DNA of 41,839 nt, taken from Lachnospiraceae bacterium (GTDB lineage: Bacteria > Bacillota > Clostridia > Lachnospirales > Lachnospiraceae). The position numbers and the translations under genes are program-made. Location: positions 1-41,839 of the forward strand of contig JAIEAP010000015.1 of assembly GCA_029071325.1 (NCBI GenBank). The letters run 5' to 3'. The notes beneath the pieces were generated by a model. It worked only from the letters and a program-made list of their open reading frames with translations. It was not told where the DNA came from and did not search any database. Positions within the stretch are counted from its first letter, which is position 1. Every line of letters starts with the position of its first letter. Below are positions 26,313-33,789 of the stretch, piece by piece.

Positions 26313-26341
26313 ATTTTAGTGCAAAACGTCAAAAAAGTAAA
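26313..26341 (-). promoter_or_regulatory. Promoter of the PucR-type regulator gene
   Basis: Minus-strand TTTACT (26336-26341), 17-base spacer, TAAAAT (26313-26318), about 98 bases before the start codon. Confidence 0.6.
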
Positions 26342-26364
26342 GAGTGTATGCGAATGATTTTATG

Positions 26365-27234
26365 CTAATATTCCAAAAATCCTTCTCCCAGAACTTCTCT
26401 CGCATCCGTCACAATCACAAAAGCTTTCCGGTCAATGCCCAGCACGATATCCTTCAACTCCACAATTTCTTTTTTGGACACCACGCAATAGAGCATTTGA
26501 CGCTCCGCACCGGAAAACATGCCCTGCGCATGAATACCAGTAACTCCCCGCTCCATCTGCTGCATGATCCGCTGCGCGACCTCCCCGGCATCACCCGTTA
26601 TGATAAAGACCGCTTTGGAATATTTCAGTCCTTCCATCAATGCGTCCGATATTTCCGACGTGATGAAAATAGCCAGCACCGCGTACAGCCCCATCTGGAC
26701 TCCAAAGAACACCATACCGCACAACACAATGATTCCATCCACGAACATCATGATCTGTATCACGGAAAAACGTCTCCAGAAATGCTGTAGAAGCGTCGCC
26801 ACCATATCGCTGCCGCCGGTAGTGGCATGAGCAATAAACACGAGGCCTATCCCCGCTCCGTTGATGGCACCTCCATAGATTGCCGCCAACGTGTAATCTC
26901 CCTGAGCAATATCCCACTGGGGCAGCACCGCCAACCAGACAGACAGCAGCACCGTGGCAAAGACTGTCCTTCGTATGAATTGAGCCCCTTTTACACAATA
27001 GCCCCATATAAAAACAGGGATATTCAAGACCATATTTGTCAGCCATAGCGGAATTCCCCCGGGGACCTGCTCCAATGTCAGTTGCCGTACCAGAATTGCA
27101 ATTCCGGTAAATCCTCCCACTACCATCCCTGTGGGATCGTAGATAGACTGTAAACTGATTCCCATCAGACAGGTTCCCGCCACTATGCACAAATAATCAA
27201 TCCATACCGGTCTTGTATATCCCAGGTTCATCAT
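26365..27234 (-). CDS. YitT family membrane protein
   Basis: A 289-residue protein with five or six membrane helices (about 10-190) followed by a cytosolic DUF2179 domain. The second part contains KAVFIITGDAGEVAQRIMQQMERGVTGI and a VVSKKEIVELK core, the typical YitT/DUF2179 sequence. The transported solute is unknown in this family. Either of two adjacent ATGs may be used. It starts 6 bases after the glycosyltransferase gene, so the two form one unit. Confidence 0.92.
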   Translation of the reverse strand: MMNLGYTRPVWIDYLCIVAGTCLMGISLQSIYDPTGMVVGGFTGIAILVRQLTLEQVPGGIPLWLTNMVLNIPVFIWGYCVKGAQFIRRTVFATVLLSVWLAVLPQWDIAQGDYTLAAIYGGAINGAGIGLVFIAHATTGGSDMVATLLQHFWRRFSVIQIMMFVDGIIVLCGMVFFGVQMGLYAVLAIFITSEISDALMEGLKYSKAVFIITGDAGEVAQRIMQQMERGVTGIHAQGMFSGAERQMLYCVVSKKEIVELKDIVLGIDRKAFVIVTDAREVLGEGFLEY

Positions 27235-27240
27235 TGACCT

Positions 27241-27912
27241 CTACTTCTTATTATATTTGTGTAATCTGTTTTTCAATTTACGCTTGTATATAAGCCCTTC
27301 CGCCAGCCTGGAAAACCGATTCACACGGATGCCCGGAGCATAATTGCGTCCCAGACCATACCATATCCTGACATCCAGCTTATTCCGGTTCTCCAGCAGG
27401 AATTGTTCCCGCACAGGAGAAGGCAGGACAGAGAAGATAACATCTGCGCTGGCGCTGTTGATCTCGTTCACCACAGCCTCAGGATCGCCCTCCTTATCTT
27501 CCATCACACAGCTTCCTTCTATTCGGATGCGTTCATACTTGTCCTCCAGAAAAGCCCTAAGCTGCTGTTCTTCCTCCGCGGTCTGTGTCAGCAGAAATAC
27601 CCCATGTCCGTCACGCATGATTCTCTTGGCAAATTCCCGGAAGAAATCATGATTTTCAATCTCGGACAGGCGCTGGCTGGAATGGATATCCGCCGCCAGC
27701 AGAATCTCCTTCTCTCCGATCACCACCAGATCAAGGTTCTCCACATACCTTCGGGCTGTGTCTTCCTTACTCGCCAGATCCAGCAAGGCTACATCAATGG
27801 TATCAATGACGCTCATGGATGTGTCGCCCAGATAGATCTCCACCTGCATCATGGCCTCCCGCACCGTATAGTTGTCTATTTTCATTCCCAGTATATCAAT
27901 CTTTTTTAACAT
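27241..27912 (-). CDS. WecG/TagA/CpsF family glycosyltransferase
   Basis: A 223-residue protein starting at ATG 27912 behind AGGTG; upstream in-frame ATGs have weaker sites and pass through the promoter. The family's ILGMKIDNYTVREAMM start, an LDLVVIGEKEILLAAD segment, and HGVFLLTQTAEEEQQLRAFL fit WecG/TagA-type N-acetylmannosaminyltransferases that build wall teichoic acid or similar lipid-linked glycans. It is slightly short and no other teichoic acid gene is nearby, so the exact polymer is unknown. Confidence 0.85.
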   Translation of the reverse strand: MLKKIDILGMKIDNYTVREAMMQVEIYLGDTSMSVIDTIDVALLDLASKEDTARRYVENLDLVVIGEKEILLAADIHSSQRLSEIENHDFFREFAKRIMRDGHGVFLLTQTAEEEQQLRAFLEDKYERIRIEGSCVMEDKEGDPEAVVNEINSASADVIFSVLPSPVREQFLLENRNKLDVRIWYGLGRNYAPGIRVNRFSRLAEGLIYKRKLKNRLHKYNKK

Positions 27913-27960
27913 CTTACACCTATATGTATTCTGCATCATCCGATGCCTTTTTATGCAGAC

Positions 27961-27989
27961 AGTATAGCAAATACCGGTTGTATTTTCAA
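27961..27989 (-). promoter_or_regulatory. Promoter of the wecG/tagA-yitT unit
   Basis: Minus-strand TTGAAA (27984-27989), 17-base spacer, TATACT (27961-27966), 49 bases before ATG 27912. Confidence 0.75.
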
Positions 27990-28141
27990 CCTTTGTGCAA
28001 ATCTTCTTGGGAATGCTCATTTTTTGTCCATTCTGCCTTATTTTTGTACCTGTTTTTAGAATAAACTGACACCTTACGACAATTTCCGCTGTTTATTTCA
28101 CATTTAGAATGTCAATAGTTTTCCATACTTTTTTTCCGAAG

Positions 28142-28290
28142 TTATCAACTTTATTATTTGTTCACAAAACACTTGTTCTATTTTTTCGCTATGTAAACCA
28201 GTGTTTTTATCATTTTTTCTGTGGATAATGTGCATAACTCCGTGTATAACTCATTTTTTTCGATATTTCCACATTTTTCATTGTGGATAA
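28142..28290 (+). other. Noncoding AT-rich stretch with DnaA-box-like cluster
   Basis: Bases 28021-28389 hold no gene. Within them are two perfect DnaA boxes read on the minus strand, TTATCCACA at 28220-28228 and 28282-28290. TTATGCACA (28229-28237) abuts the first, and TTATACACG lies at 28241-28249. Plus-strand near matches are ATTTCCACA (28265-28273) and TTATCAACT (28142-28150). T-tracts surround them. Neither flanking gene needs this DNA for its promoter. Confidence 0.6.
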
Positions 28291-28389
28291 CTTTTTTGCC
28301 ATTTCTTTGACTTTCAGCTACTTTTTTCAACATCTTTTTTGCTTTTGTGCATTTTGTATAGATTCATCCTCTATGACAATTCCATGTAC

Positions 28390-28429
28390 AAAAAAAACCG
28401 GATTCCTGTTTCTCTACAGGTATCCGGTT
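28390..28429 (-). terminator. Intrinsic terminator after the NlpC/P60 gene
   Basis: Minus-strand AACCGGAT (28422-28429), an inner CCTGT/ACAGG stem, ATCCGGTT (28396-28403), then a run of T. It lies 37 bases after the stop codon. Confidence 0.88.
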
Positions 28430-28465
28430 CTATCACATTCCATGCTTCAATGCTCAAAATATGTA

Positions 28466-29728
28466 TTAGAAAATACGCCTTACCGCAAGAATCGGTGAAT
28501 AATCAATGGGTGATGTATATTTGATTCCTGTTGAAGGGGTGCTTGCATGTACAATTGTATTGTTGCCCACATAGATTGCCACATGTCCGCTGTAGCAAAC
28601 AATATCTCCCGGCTGGATCTGGGACAGATCCACACCGTATCCGCAGCTTCTTAACGCTCCTGAAGAATGGGGCAGTGATACGCCAAACTCTGCATATACG
28701 CTCATAACAAAACCGGAACAGTCCGCTCCGCCTGTCAGGCTTGTCCCACCGTAGGCGTACGGACAGCCCACAAACTGGCTGGCAAATGCCGCCACAGATC
28801 CGCCGTCTGCACCTGCAGGAGGTGTATAAGAAACTCCGCCGCCCGAGGAACCTGATCCTGAAGATGAACCAGAACTCTGCGCTGCCAGCTTTCTTCTTGC
28901 AGCCTCTTCTGCCTCCTGGCGTTCTCTCGCCTCTTTCGCCAGACGCGCTTCTTCTTCCTCTTTAGATTCCGCCTGTACAAACTCTGTGGACAAAGTCACA
29001 TAATCTGCAGACACATAGCCTTCACCCTCTTCAATGGATACCTTCACCCAGCCCTCAACAGACTCGTCAAGAACGGTCAGGGAATCCAGAGACGCTACCA
29101 TTCCAAGCTTGCCCGCTTCAGTGGACGGCTCCAGCCTCACGAACAGCGTAACCGCATCTTCATTTACCGTTGCCACACGGCGGCCCACAGACCTTGCCAG
29201 TTCCTCATTGCCCACTACAACATATTCGCTCTTCACATATCCGGTCACTGTCCCGGAGGTGATCTGATACCAGCCGTCTACCGTTTCGTGTACAGTTGCC
29301 GCCGAATTGTTATACAGCTTACCCAGTATCTCACTTTCCTCGGAGGGCTCGCTTCTCACATTCACATAGTTATTGACCTGAGCAATGGCAATGTCCGCAA
29401 AGGGATTGACAGGCTCACTGGGCTGCTGTTCCGGAATCTGCTCAGCCTCAGACGTCTGCGCCGGCTGCTGCTCCGAAGCCTGCTCACTTTCTGCCACTAC
29501 AGGTGTCATATTTTGGGACAACGCCAGCTTTGCCGTCAACTCACTGCTGGCCATATATCTGGAACATTGAAGGGAAAATCCTGCCACCAGAGAATCTGAT
29601 GTTTCCATACTCTGCATATTGCCCACAAACCCTGCCACCGGCGCTGCATGTGATGAAAACTCTGTCCCCGCAAACAGTAAAGCTGTCGCCACCACACAAG
29701 CCGTTGTACTCAATACCTTCCTCTTCAT
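28466..29728 (-). CDS. Secreted SH3b-SH3b-NlpC/P60 peptidoglycan hydrolase
   Basis: A 420-residue exported protein: signal peptide (1-28), Gln/Glu/Pro-rich linker, two bacterial SH3 wall-binding domains (about 116-172 and 186-246), a Lys/Glu/Ala coiled linker, a Ser/Gly spacer, and a C-terminal NlpC/P60 domain (about 308-420). The catalytic Cys is C337 in GGADCSGF, and the His H382 in SGHVAIYVG. ATG 29728 is behind GGAGGGAAAA. It is expected to cut stem peptides in the cell wall. A perfect promoter and a WalR-type box lie upstream, fitting wall-stress control. Confidence 0.95.
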   Translation of the reverse strand: MKRKVLSTTACVVATALLFAGTEFSSHAAPVAGFVGNMQSMETSDSLVAGFSLQCSRYMASSELTAKLALSQNMTPVVAESEQASEQQPAQTSEAEQIPEQQPSEPVNPFADIAIAQVNNYVNVRSEPSEESEILGKLYNNSAATVHETVDGWYQITSGTVTGYVKSEYVVVGNEELARSVGRRVATVNEDAVTLFVRLEPSTEAGKLGMVASLDSLTVLDESVEGWVKVSIEEGEGYVSADYVTLSTEFVQAESKEEEEARLAKEARERQEAEEAARRKLAAQSSGSSSGSGSSGGGVSYTPPAGADGGSVAAFASQFVGCPYAYGGTSLTGGADCSGFVMSVYAEFGVSLPHSSGALRSCGYGVDLSQIQPGDIVCYSGHVAIYVGNNTIVHASTPSTGIKYTSPIDYSPILAVRRIF

Positions 29729-29746
29729 TTTTCCCTCCAAATAGTT

Positions 29747-29773
29747 GTTACAAATTTATTACATTTTGTTACA
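29747..29773 (-). promoter_or_regulatory. WalR-type box in the 5' leader
   Basis: On the minus strand TGTAAT-AAATT-TGTAAC (29747-29763) fits TGTWAH-N5-TGTWAH, the WalR (YycF) consensus. A third TGTAAC (29768-29773) lies 4 bases upstream. The box covers the start of the transcript, just downstream of the -10. Confidence 0.6.
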
Positions 29774-29778
29774 CAGCT

Positions 29779-29807
29779 ATTATAGCAAAGGGAATATAGC
29801 CTGTCAA
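29779..29807 (-). promoter_or_regulatory. Consensus promoter of the NlpC/P60 gene
   Basis: Minus-strand TTGACA (29802-29807), 17-base spacer, TATAAT (29779-29784): both hexamers are perfect. It directly follows the trxB stop. Confidence 0.9.
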
Positions 29808-29826
29808 CCCCGGGTTCTGCTTATTT

Positions 29827-30747
29827 CTACTTATTTCTACATGAATTCAGATAGTGTTCTGCCGATGTCACTGCATTGGCTCCATCCGCAACAGCAGTGA
29901 CCACCTGCCGCAGTTGTTTCGTTCGGATATCTCCCGCCGCAAAGACTCCGTCTATATTGGTGCAGCAGGTTTCATCCGCCACAACATATCCATTTTCATC
30001 CTGCGCGATCCCTTCCGGAAGCGCTTCCTGCCTTGGCAGCATTCCAACCGCGATGAACACACCGGACACCATAAGGCTCTCGCAGGTATCCAGATCCTTA
30101 CGGCACACATCAATCTGATCCACCTGACCGGAACCCCGTATTGCCTTCACCACCGTGTGATAACGCACTTCAATATTTTCTATACCAAACACCTGCTCCT
30201 GGAGGCGCCTGGCTCCCCGCAGTTCTCCCCTGCGGTGTATGAGGTATACCTTCTCACAGCCTCTTGCCAGAAAAATGGCATCCTCCAGCGCGACATCGCC
30301 GCCGCCAACCACTGCCACGCTGCGTCCTCGGAAGAACGCACCGTCGCAGGTAGCACAATAAGATACCCCTTTTCCAGTCAGCTCCTTCTCTCCCGGTACG
30401 CCCAGCCTGCGATATTCTGCGCCGGTGGCAAGGATGATAGCCGATGCGCACAATTCTTTTTCCGGCAGACGTATCTTTTTGACTGTTTCTGCCACTTCCA
30501 TGCCCACCACACGTTCCGTACTAAATTCCGTACCGGCTTCCTGCGCATGCTGCCGCATTTTCTGTGCCAGATCAAAGCCCGAAACACCGGGAATACCAGG
30601 ATAATTATCCACCTCATAGGTATTGATGATCTGCCCACCGCTCAAGGGCTGTTCCTCTATGACCAATGCCGACAGGCCCGCCCGGCCTGCATAAATTGCC
30701 GCAGACAGACCGGCAGGCCCGCTGCCAACAATAATAAGCTCATACAT
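29827..30747 (-). CDS. trxB: Thioredoxin-disulfide reductase
   Basis: Flavoprotein reducing thioredoxin with NADPH. The 306-residue protein has the FAD motif GSGPAG (8-13), redox CATC (131-134), NAD(P) motif GGGDVA (148-153) and HRRGELRG (171-178), whose HRR triad indicates NADPH preference. The C-terminal FAD segment FAAGDIRTKQLRQVVTA is intact. ATG 30747 follows AGGAGG. No thioredoxin gene is adjacent. Its upstream region merges into the long inverted repeat starting at 30774, so the promoter may lie within that element. Confidence 0.95.
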   Translation of the reverse strand: MYELIIVGSGPAGLSAAIYAGRAGLSALVIEEQPLSGGQIINTYEVDNYPGIPGVSGFDLAQKMRQHAQEAGTEFSTERVVGMEVAETVKKIRLPEKELCASAIILATGAEYRRLGVPGEKELTGKGVSYCATCDGAFFRGRSVAVVGGGDVALEDAIFLARGCEKVYLIHRRGELRGARRLQEQVFGIENIEVRYHTVVKAIRGSGQVDQIDVCRKDLDTCESLMVSGVFIAVGMLPRQEALPEGIAQDENGYVVADETCCTNIDGVFAAGDIRTKQLRQVVTAVADGANAVTSAEHYLNSCRNK

Positions 30748-30773
30748 GATGCATCCTCCTATATCTTCTATTT

Positions 30774-31155
30774 ATATAAGGATGCCGCATCATTGTCATT
30801 GGCGGATCATAAATTTTCTGTCTTTTTATGCTTCGACAATCCTTTTGGTGTCTGTCCGCCTGATGAGCAACATGCGGCTTCGGTTTCTAGTTTCTCTAAA
30901 TAGGCGTTCTTCTGTGGTCGATATAAGCGGGCTGCTCCCATAACTCGCATTGAGACATATGATCGCTTAAAGCTTGCGAGCTCAAACAATGTCCGCAGCC
31001 CGCACGTCACATCAGAACGCCTATCAAGAGAAACACAAAACCTGCAGATTGCATGTCCTCATCAGGCGGACGGATACCAAGGATTGTTCGAACATTAAAA
31101 AGACAGAAATCATCACATATGGTCCGCCAATGGCAATGATGCGGCAACCTCATAT
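30774..31155. repeat. 382-bp imperfect inverted repeat (long hairpin)
   Basis: The two halves are imperfect inverse complements about a centre near 30965. Exact paired blocks include 30783-30795 (TGCCGCATCATTG), 30815-30828 (TTTCTGTCTTTTTA) with 31096-31109, 30854-30867 (GTCCGCCTGATGAG) with 31058-31071, 30900-30910 (ATAGGCGTTCT) with 31014-31024, and 30927-30935 (GCGGGCTGC) with 30995-31003. Paired coordinates sum to a nearly constant value (61924-61930), so it is one continuous hairpin. No gene is credible inside it. Nature unknown: MITE-like or structured RNA. Confidence 0.85.
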
Positions 31156-31189
31156 GATATTATATCCGTTTTGTCATGTTTTAAAATAA

Positions 31190-31218
31190 TTGCTTTTTCT
31201 TCTGAGCCGTGCCATAAT
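31190..31218 (+). promoter_or_regulatory. Promoter of yjfB
   Basis: Plus-strand TTGCTT (31190-31195), 17-base spacer, CATAAT (31213-31218), 33 bases before ATG 31252. Confidence 0.55.
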
Positions 31219-31251
31219 AATATTACATCTTAATGAAAGGATGTGACTGAT

Positions 31252-31446
31252 ATGGAGATTGGTGCTTTGAACAACACCGCATTGTATGCACTGAACAGTG
31301 CAACCACCAAGACGGGGGAAATTCTCGGAGTTGCCATGCTCAGCAATCAGCTGGAGGTATCCCAGACCATGGGAGACAGCATGATCCGCGCGATGGAGCT
31401 TTCCGTCAATCCGTCCGTAGGCGGAAACATTGACGTGTCGGTATAA
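31252..31446 (+). CDS. YjfB family small protein
   Basis: A 64-residue protein with the family's pattern: short N-terminal helix, a central GEILGVAMLSNQLEVSQTMGD helix with MIRAMELSVNPSVGGNIDVSV at the end. YjfB-like proteins are annotated as putative motility proteins, but function is not established. ATG 31252 is preferred because AAAGGA lies 10 bases upstream; the GTG at 31243 is too close to it. A single-gene unit with promoter and bidirectional terminator. Confidence 0.88.
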   Translation: MEIGALNNTALYALNSATTKTGEILGVAMLSNQLEVSQTMGDSMIRAMELSVNPSVGGNIDVSV

Positions 31447-31478
31447 TCCAGACACGATATGACCGCCGCACAAAAAAG

Positions 31479-31520
31479 AACTGCCCATCGGCGATTTTGG
31501 TCGCAGATGGGCAGTTTTTT
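31479..31520. terminator. Bidirectional terminator between yjfB and ridA
   Basis: AACTGCCCATC (31479-31489), 16-base loop, GATGGGCAGTT (31506-31516). A T-run follows on the plus strand and the minus strand also has TTCTTTTTT, so it can end transcription from both convergent genes. Confidence 0.9.
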
Positions 31521-31544
31521 ATGCTATATATTGTGTGCCAGCGG

Positions 31545-31919
31545 TTATTTGATGGCAATCGCCTCAATCTCCAGCATGACATCCTTGGGAAGCCTTGCTA
31601 CCTCCACACAGCTTCTGGCGGGAAAATCCGCCGTAAAAAATGTCTGATACACTTCATTAATAGCTGCAAAGTCATTCATCTCTTTGATAAATACCGTAGT
31701 CTTTATCACCTTGTCCATGCTGGTACCCGCTGCTTCCAGCAAATGTGCCAGATTGGTCAGCGCCTGCTTAGCCTGCGCCACGGAGCCCTCCGGGATCTCG
31801 CCAGTGGCAGGTACTACCGGAATGATTCCCGATGTGTACACCATTCCATTTACCTCAATCGCCTGTGAATAAGGACCGATTGCCGCCGGAGCCCTGTCTG
31901 TAGAAATTACCTGTTTCAT
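31545..31919 (-). CDS. ridA: RidA family enamine/imine deaminase
   Basis: RidA hydrolyses reactive enamines and imines formed by PLP enzymes such as threonine dehydratase. The 124-residue protein has the family length and conserved GPYSQAI near residue 15, YTSGIIPVVPATG, and the Arg-containing FPARSCVEVARLP with C-terminal LEIEAIAI. ATG 31919 follows AAGGA. It lies 53 bases after cvfB on the same strand and ends at the shared terminator. Confidence 0.95.
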   Translation of the reverse strand: MKQVISTDRAPAAIGPYSQAIEVNGMVYTSGIIPVVPATGEIPEGSVAQAKQALTNLAHLLEAAGTSMDKVIKTTVFIKEMNDFAAINEVYQTFFTADFPARSCVEVARLPKDVMLEIEAIAIK

Positions 31920-31972
31920 ACACCATTCCTTCTTTCTATATAACATGATTCATTATCCATAGATTCTGTCGG

Positions 31973-32812
31973 TCACTGCCCGGTCCGCCGGATTGCATGT
32001 TCTCCGATCACAATCTTATGTTCCTTGTAAAGGCGACCCACTGCCCGCTTAAATGCGGCTTTGCTGAGTCCCGTTTCCCGCCGGATGACTTCCGGCGTTG
32101 CCTTCTCCCCGAACGGGAGAACACCTGCATACGCATCTATAATCCCCAAAAGCTTTTCAGCATCTTCGTCCATCTGCATATACGCCTTGTTCCGCAGCGT
32201 CAGATCCAGCTTGCCATCCGGCTTCACTTTGGTGACTCTCGCCTCCACAAGGTCTCCCACCTTAAGATGACTGCAATCCTCATGCCTTGGAATCATGGCA
32301 GAATACCGGTCATCCACGGCCACAAAAGTCCCGAAGTTATCGCTGAATTCATAAATCCGTCCCGACACTTCATCCCCTTCACGGTACGGAGCATCTTTTG
32401 CCAGAAGCTCATAAAGCCCTTCCATGCTGGCGCAGAGCCTGCGGCTCTTATCAATATAAAGAGTCACCAGGACTTCATCTCCGGGCTGCACTTTGCGGGT
32501 CATTTCTTTATATGGAAGGAACAGATCCTTCTCAAGCCCCCAGTCCAGGAAAGCTCCTATCTTGCCTACCTGCAGCACCGGGAGCGCCGCCAGTCCGCCA
32601 AGCATCAGCGCCGGGCGCCGGGTTGTCGCGATCAGACGGTCACTGGAATCCTTATACAAAAACACCTGCAGTTCATCCCCAGGTCTCACTCCCTCCGGCA
32701 CCTGTTTTGCAGGCAGCAGCACCCTAGTCTCGTCCGCTTCATGCTCCGCCAGATACACGCCAAAGGGAACCTCTTTTACAATTAACAAACGCTGTTGTTC
32801 GCCTAGCTTCAT
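31973..32812 (-). CDS. cvfB: CvfB/YitL family S1-like RNA-binding protein
   Basis: A 279-residue cytosolic protein with tandem S1-type OB folds and a C-terminal winged helix. The order is FGVYLAEHEADETRVLLP (first OB), KIGAFLDWGLEKDLFLPYKEM (second), GTFVAVDDRYSAMIPRHE (third) and a C-terminal FKRAVGRLYKEHKI. CvfB binds single-stranded RNA and was described as a virulence regulator in Staphylococcus. ATG 32812 follows AAAGGA. It lies 43 bases after the thioesterase gene and probably shares its transcript. Confidence 0.92.
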   Translation of the reverse strand: MKLGEQQRLLIVKEVPFGVYLAEHEADETRVLLPAKQVPEGVRPGDELQVFLYKDSSDRLIATTRRPALMLGGLAALPVLQVGKIGAFLDWGLEKDLFLPYKEMTRKVQPGDEVLVTLYIDKSRRLCASMEGLYELLAKDAPYREGDEVSGRIYEFSDNFGTFVAVDDRYSAMIPRHEDCSHLKVGDLVEARVTKVKPDGKLDLTLRNKAYMQMDEDAEKLLGIIDAYAGVLPFGEKATPEVIRRETGLSKAAFKRAVGRLYKEHKIVIGEHAIRRTGQ

Positions 32813-32855
32813 ATCGTTCCTTTCTCAATTCTTATCGTGCTGTGACCGCCTGCCG

Positions 32856-33572
32856 TCAGAAGCCAAATTCCACTGCCGCAAAAGTTCTGCCCTGTTCGTC
32901 CGCCAGAGATACCACCATATGCTCGCTGTCCTGGTACACAAAAGGAAATATCCAGTCACCCAGAACCGCAGCCTTGCGATATTCTGCCTTCAGCCGCTTC
33001 ACCACCGCATGCTCGGGCAGATATCTGCCCGCCATCGCCACATAACACTCGTTGTTGACATGCTGGTTCGTGTCAATATGTTCCTGCTGCACGGCAAAAC
33101 GCCCTTTTGCCTCCAGCGCAGCCGGTAGCTGCAGCTTGCGCTCGCCGTACTGCATGGGATAACGTTCTTCCATCTGATAAATCTCCGTCAGCTCCGGATA
33201 TATTTTCACCGGTCTTCCGCTGCGCACATCCATAAACACCCACACGGAATTGGCATACGCACACACATTTCCCAGCTCATCCTCCACTGTAAAATTACGG
33301 TATCCATAAAAACCCTTGAAGTCATATGGCCAGGTGCTGATCCTGATCTTATCACAGAATCTTAACTGCCGTACCAGTTCAATCTGCCAGGACGAAAGAA
33401 ACCACGCCGCGCCGTGCTCACCCAGATAATCCACACCGATTCCCAGCTCCTCTGACTGGAACGTGCAGCAATCCTGCATATAATTCACCAACGCAGCCAT
33501 AGTCAGCTTTCGTTCACTGTCCACTTCGCTGTATCTGACCCGGCTTTCCATGGTATATACACCGCCGCCCAT
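32856..33572 (-). CDS. Acyl-ACP thioesterase
   Basis: A 238-residue double-hotdog enzyme that releases fatty acids from acyl carrier protein. The N-terminal half has RYSEVDSERKLTMAALVNYMQDC and the second half carries the conserved DTNQHVNN catalytic Asn-His segment. Length matches bacterial FatA/FatB-like proteins. ATG 33572 is preferred (AAAGGAGG 7 bases upstream); an in-frame extension reaches into the terminator. It leads the cvfB-ridA unit. It follows the tRNA-Gln terminator. Confidence 0.93.
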   Translation of the reverse strand: MGGGVYTMESRVRYSEVDSERKLTMAALVNYMQDCCTFQSEELGIGVDYLGEHGAAWFLSSWQIELVRQLRFCDKIRISTWPYDFKGFYGYRNFTVEDELGNVCAYANSVWVFMDVRSGRPVKIYPELTEIYQMEERYPMQYGERKLQLPAALEAKGRFAVQQEHIDTNQHVNNECYVAMAGRYLPEHAVVKRLKAEYRKAAVLGDWIFPFVYQDSEHMVVSLADEQGRTFAAVEFGF

Positions 33573-33596
33573 GACATTCCTCCTTTTTCCATCCGG

Positions 33597-33631
33597 AAAA
33601 TAAGAGAACACCACGTCTCAGTGGTGTTCTC
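33597..33631 (-). terminator. Intrinsic terminator of the tRNA-Gln gene
   Basis: Minus-strand GAGAACACCAC (33621-33631), 6-base loop, GTGGTGTTCTC (33604-33614), then TTATTTT. An 11-bp perfect stem just after the tRNA. Confidence 0.9.
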
Positions 33632-33636
33632 AAAAG

Positions 33637-33708
33637 CAGGGCTACAAGGATTCGAACCTTGAAATGACGGAGTCAGAGTCCGTTGCCTTACCGTTTGGCG
33701 ATAGCCCT
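33637..33708 (-). tRNA. tRNA-Gln (anticodon CTG)
   Basis: The complement folds as a 72-base tRNA: acceptor AGGGCTA with TAGCCCT, anticodon CTG in the loop CTCTGAC, T arm AAGGTTCGAATCCTT. The overall sequence is close to known tRNA-Gln(UUG). The CCA end is not encoded. It has its own promoter and terminator. Confidence 0.95.
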
Positions 33709-33728
33709 TTATCGTGCCAACAACAGAT

Positions 33729-33757
33729 ATCTTACACGAAAAAAACTTGTACGTCAA
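33729..33757 (-). promoter_or_regulatory. Promoter of tRNA-Gln
   Basis: Minus-strand TTGACG (33752-33757), 17-base spacer, TAAGAT (33729-33734), 20 bases before the tRNA. Confidence 0.8.
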
Positions 33758-33789
33758 GCACTTTTCAAGATTTCTTTCAAAAAATTTTT

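Noticed and set aside
28142-28290. Calling the DnaA-box cluster oriC
   Set aside because: dnaA and dnaN are not near, and gene orientation does not diverge here. Reported only as a box cluster.
28283-28498. Plus-strand 71-codon frame in the DnaA-box stretch
   Set aside because: It runs through the P60 terminator, has no ribosome binding site and is Phe/Ser-rich from T-tracts.
30807-31010. Small open frames inside the inverted repeat
   Set aside because: They occur on both strands and mirror each other because of the repeat. None has a ribosome binding site or a protein-like composition.
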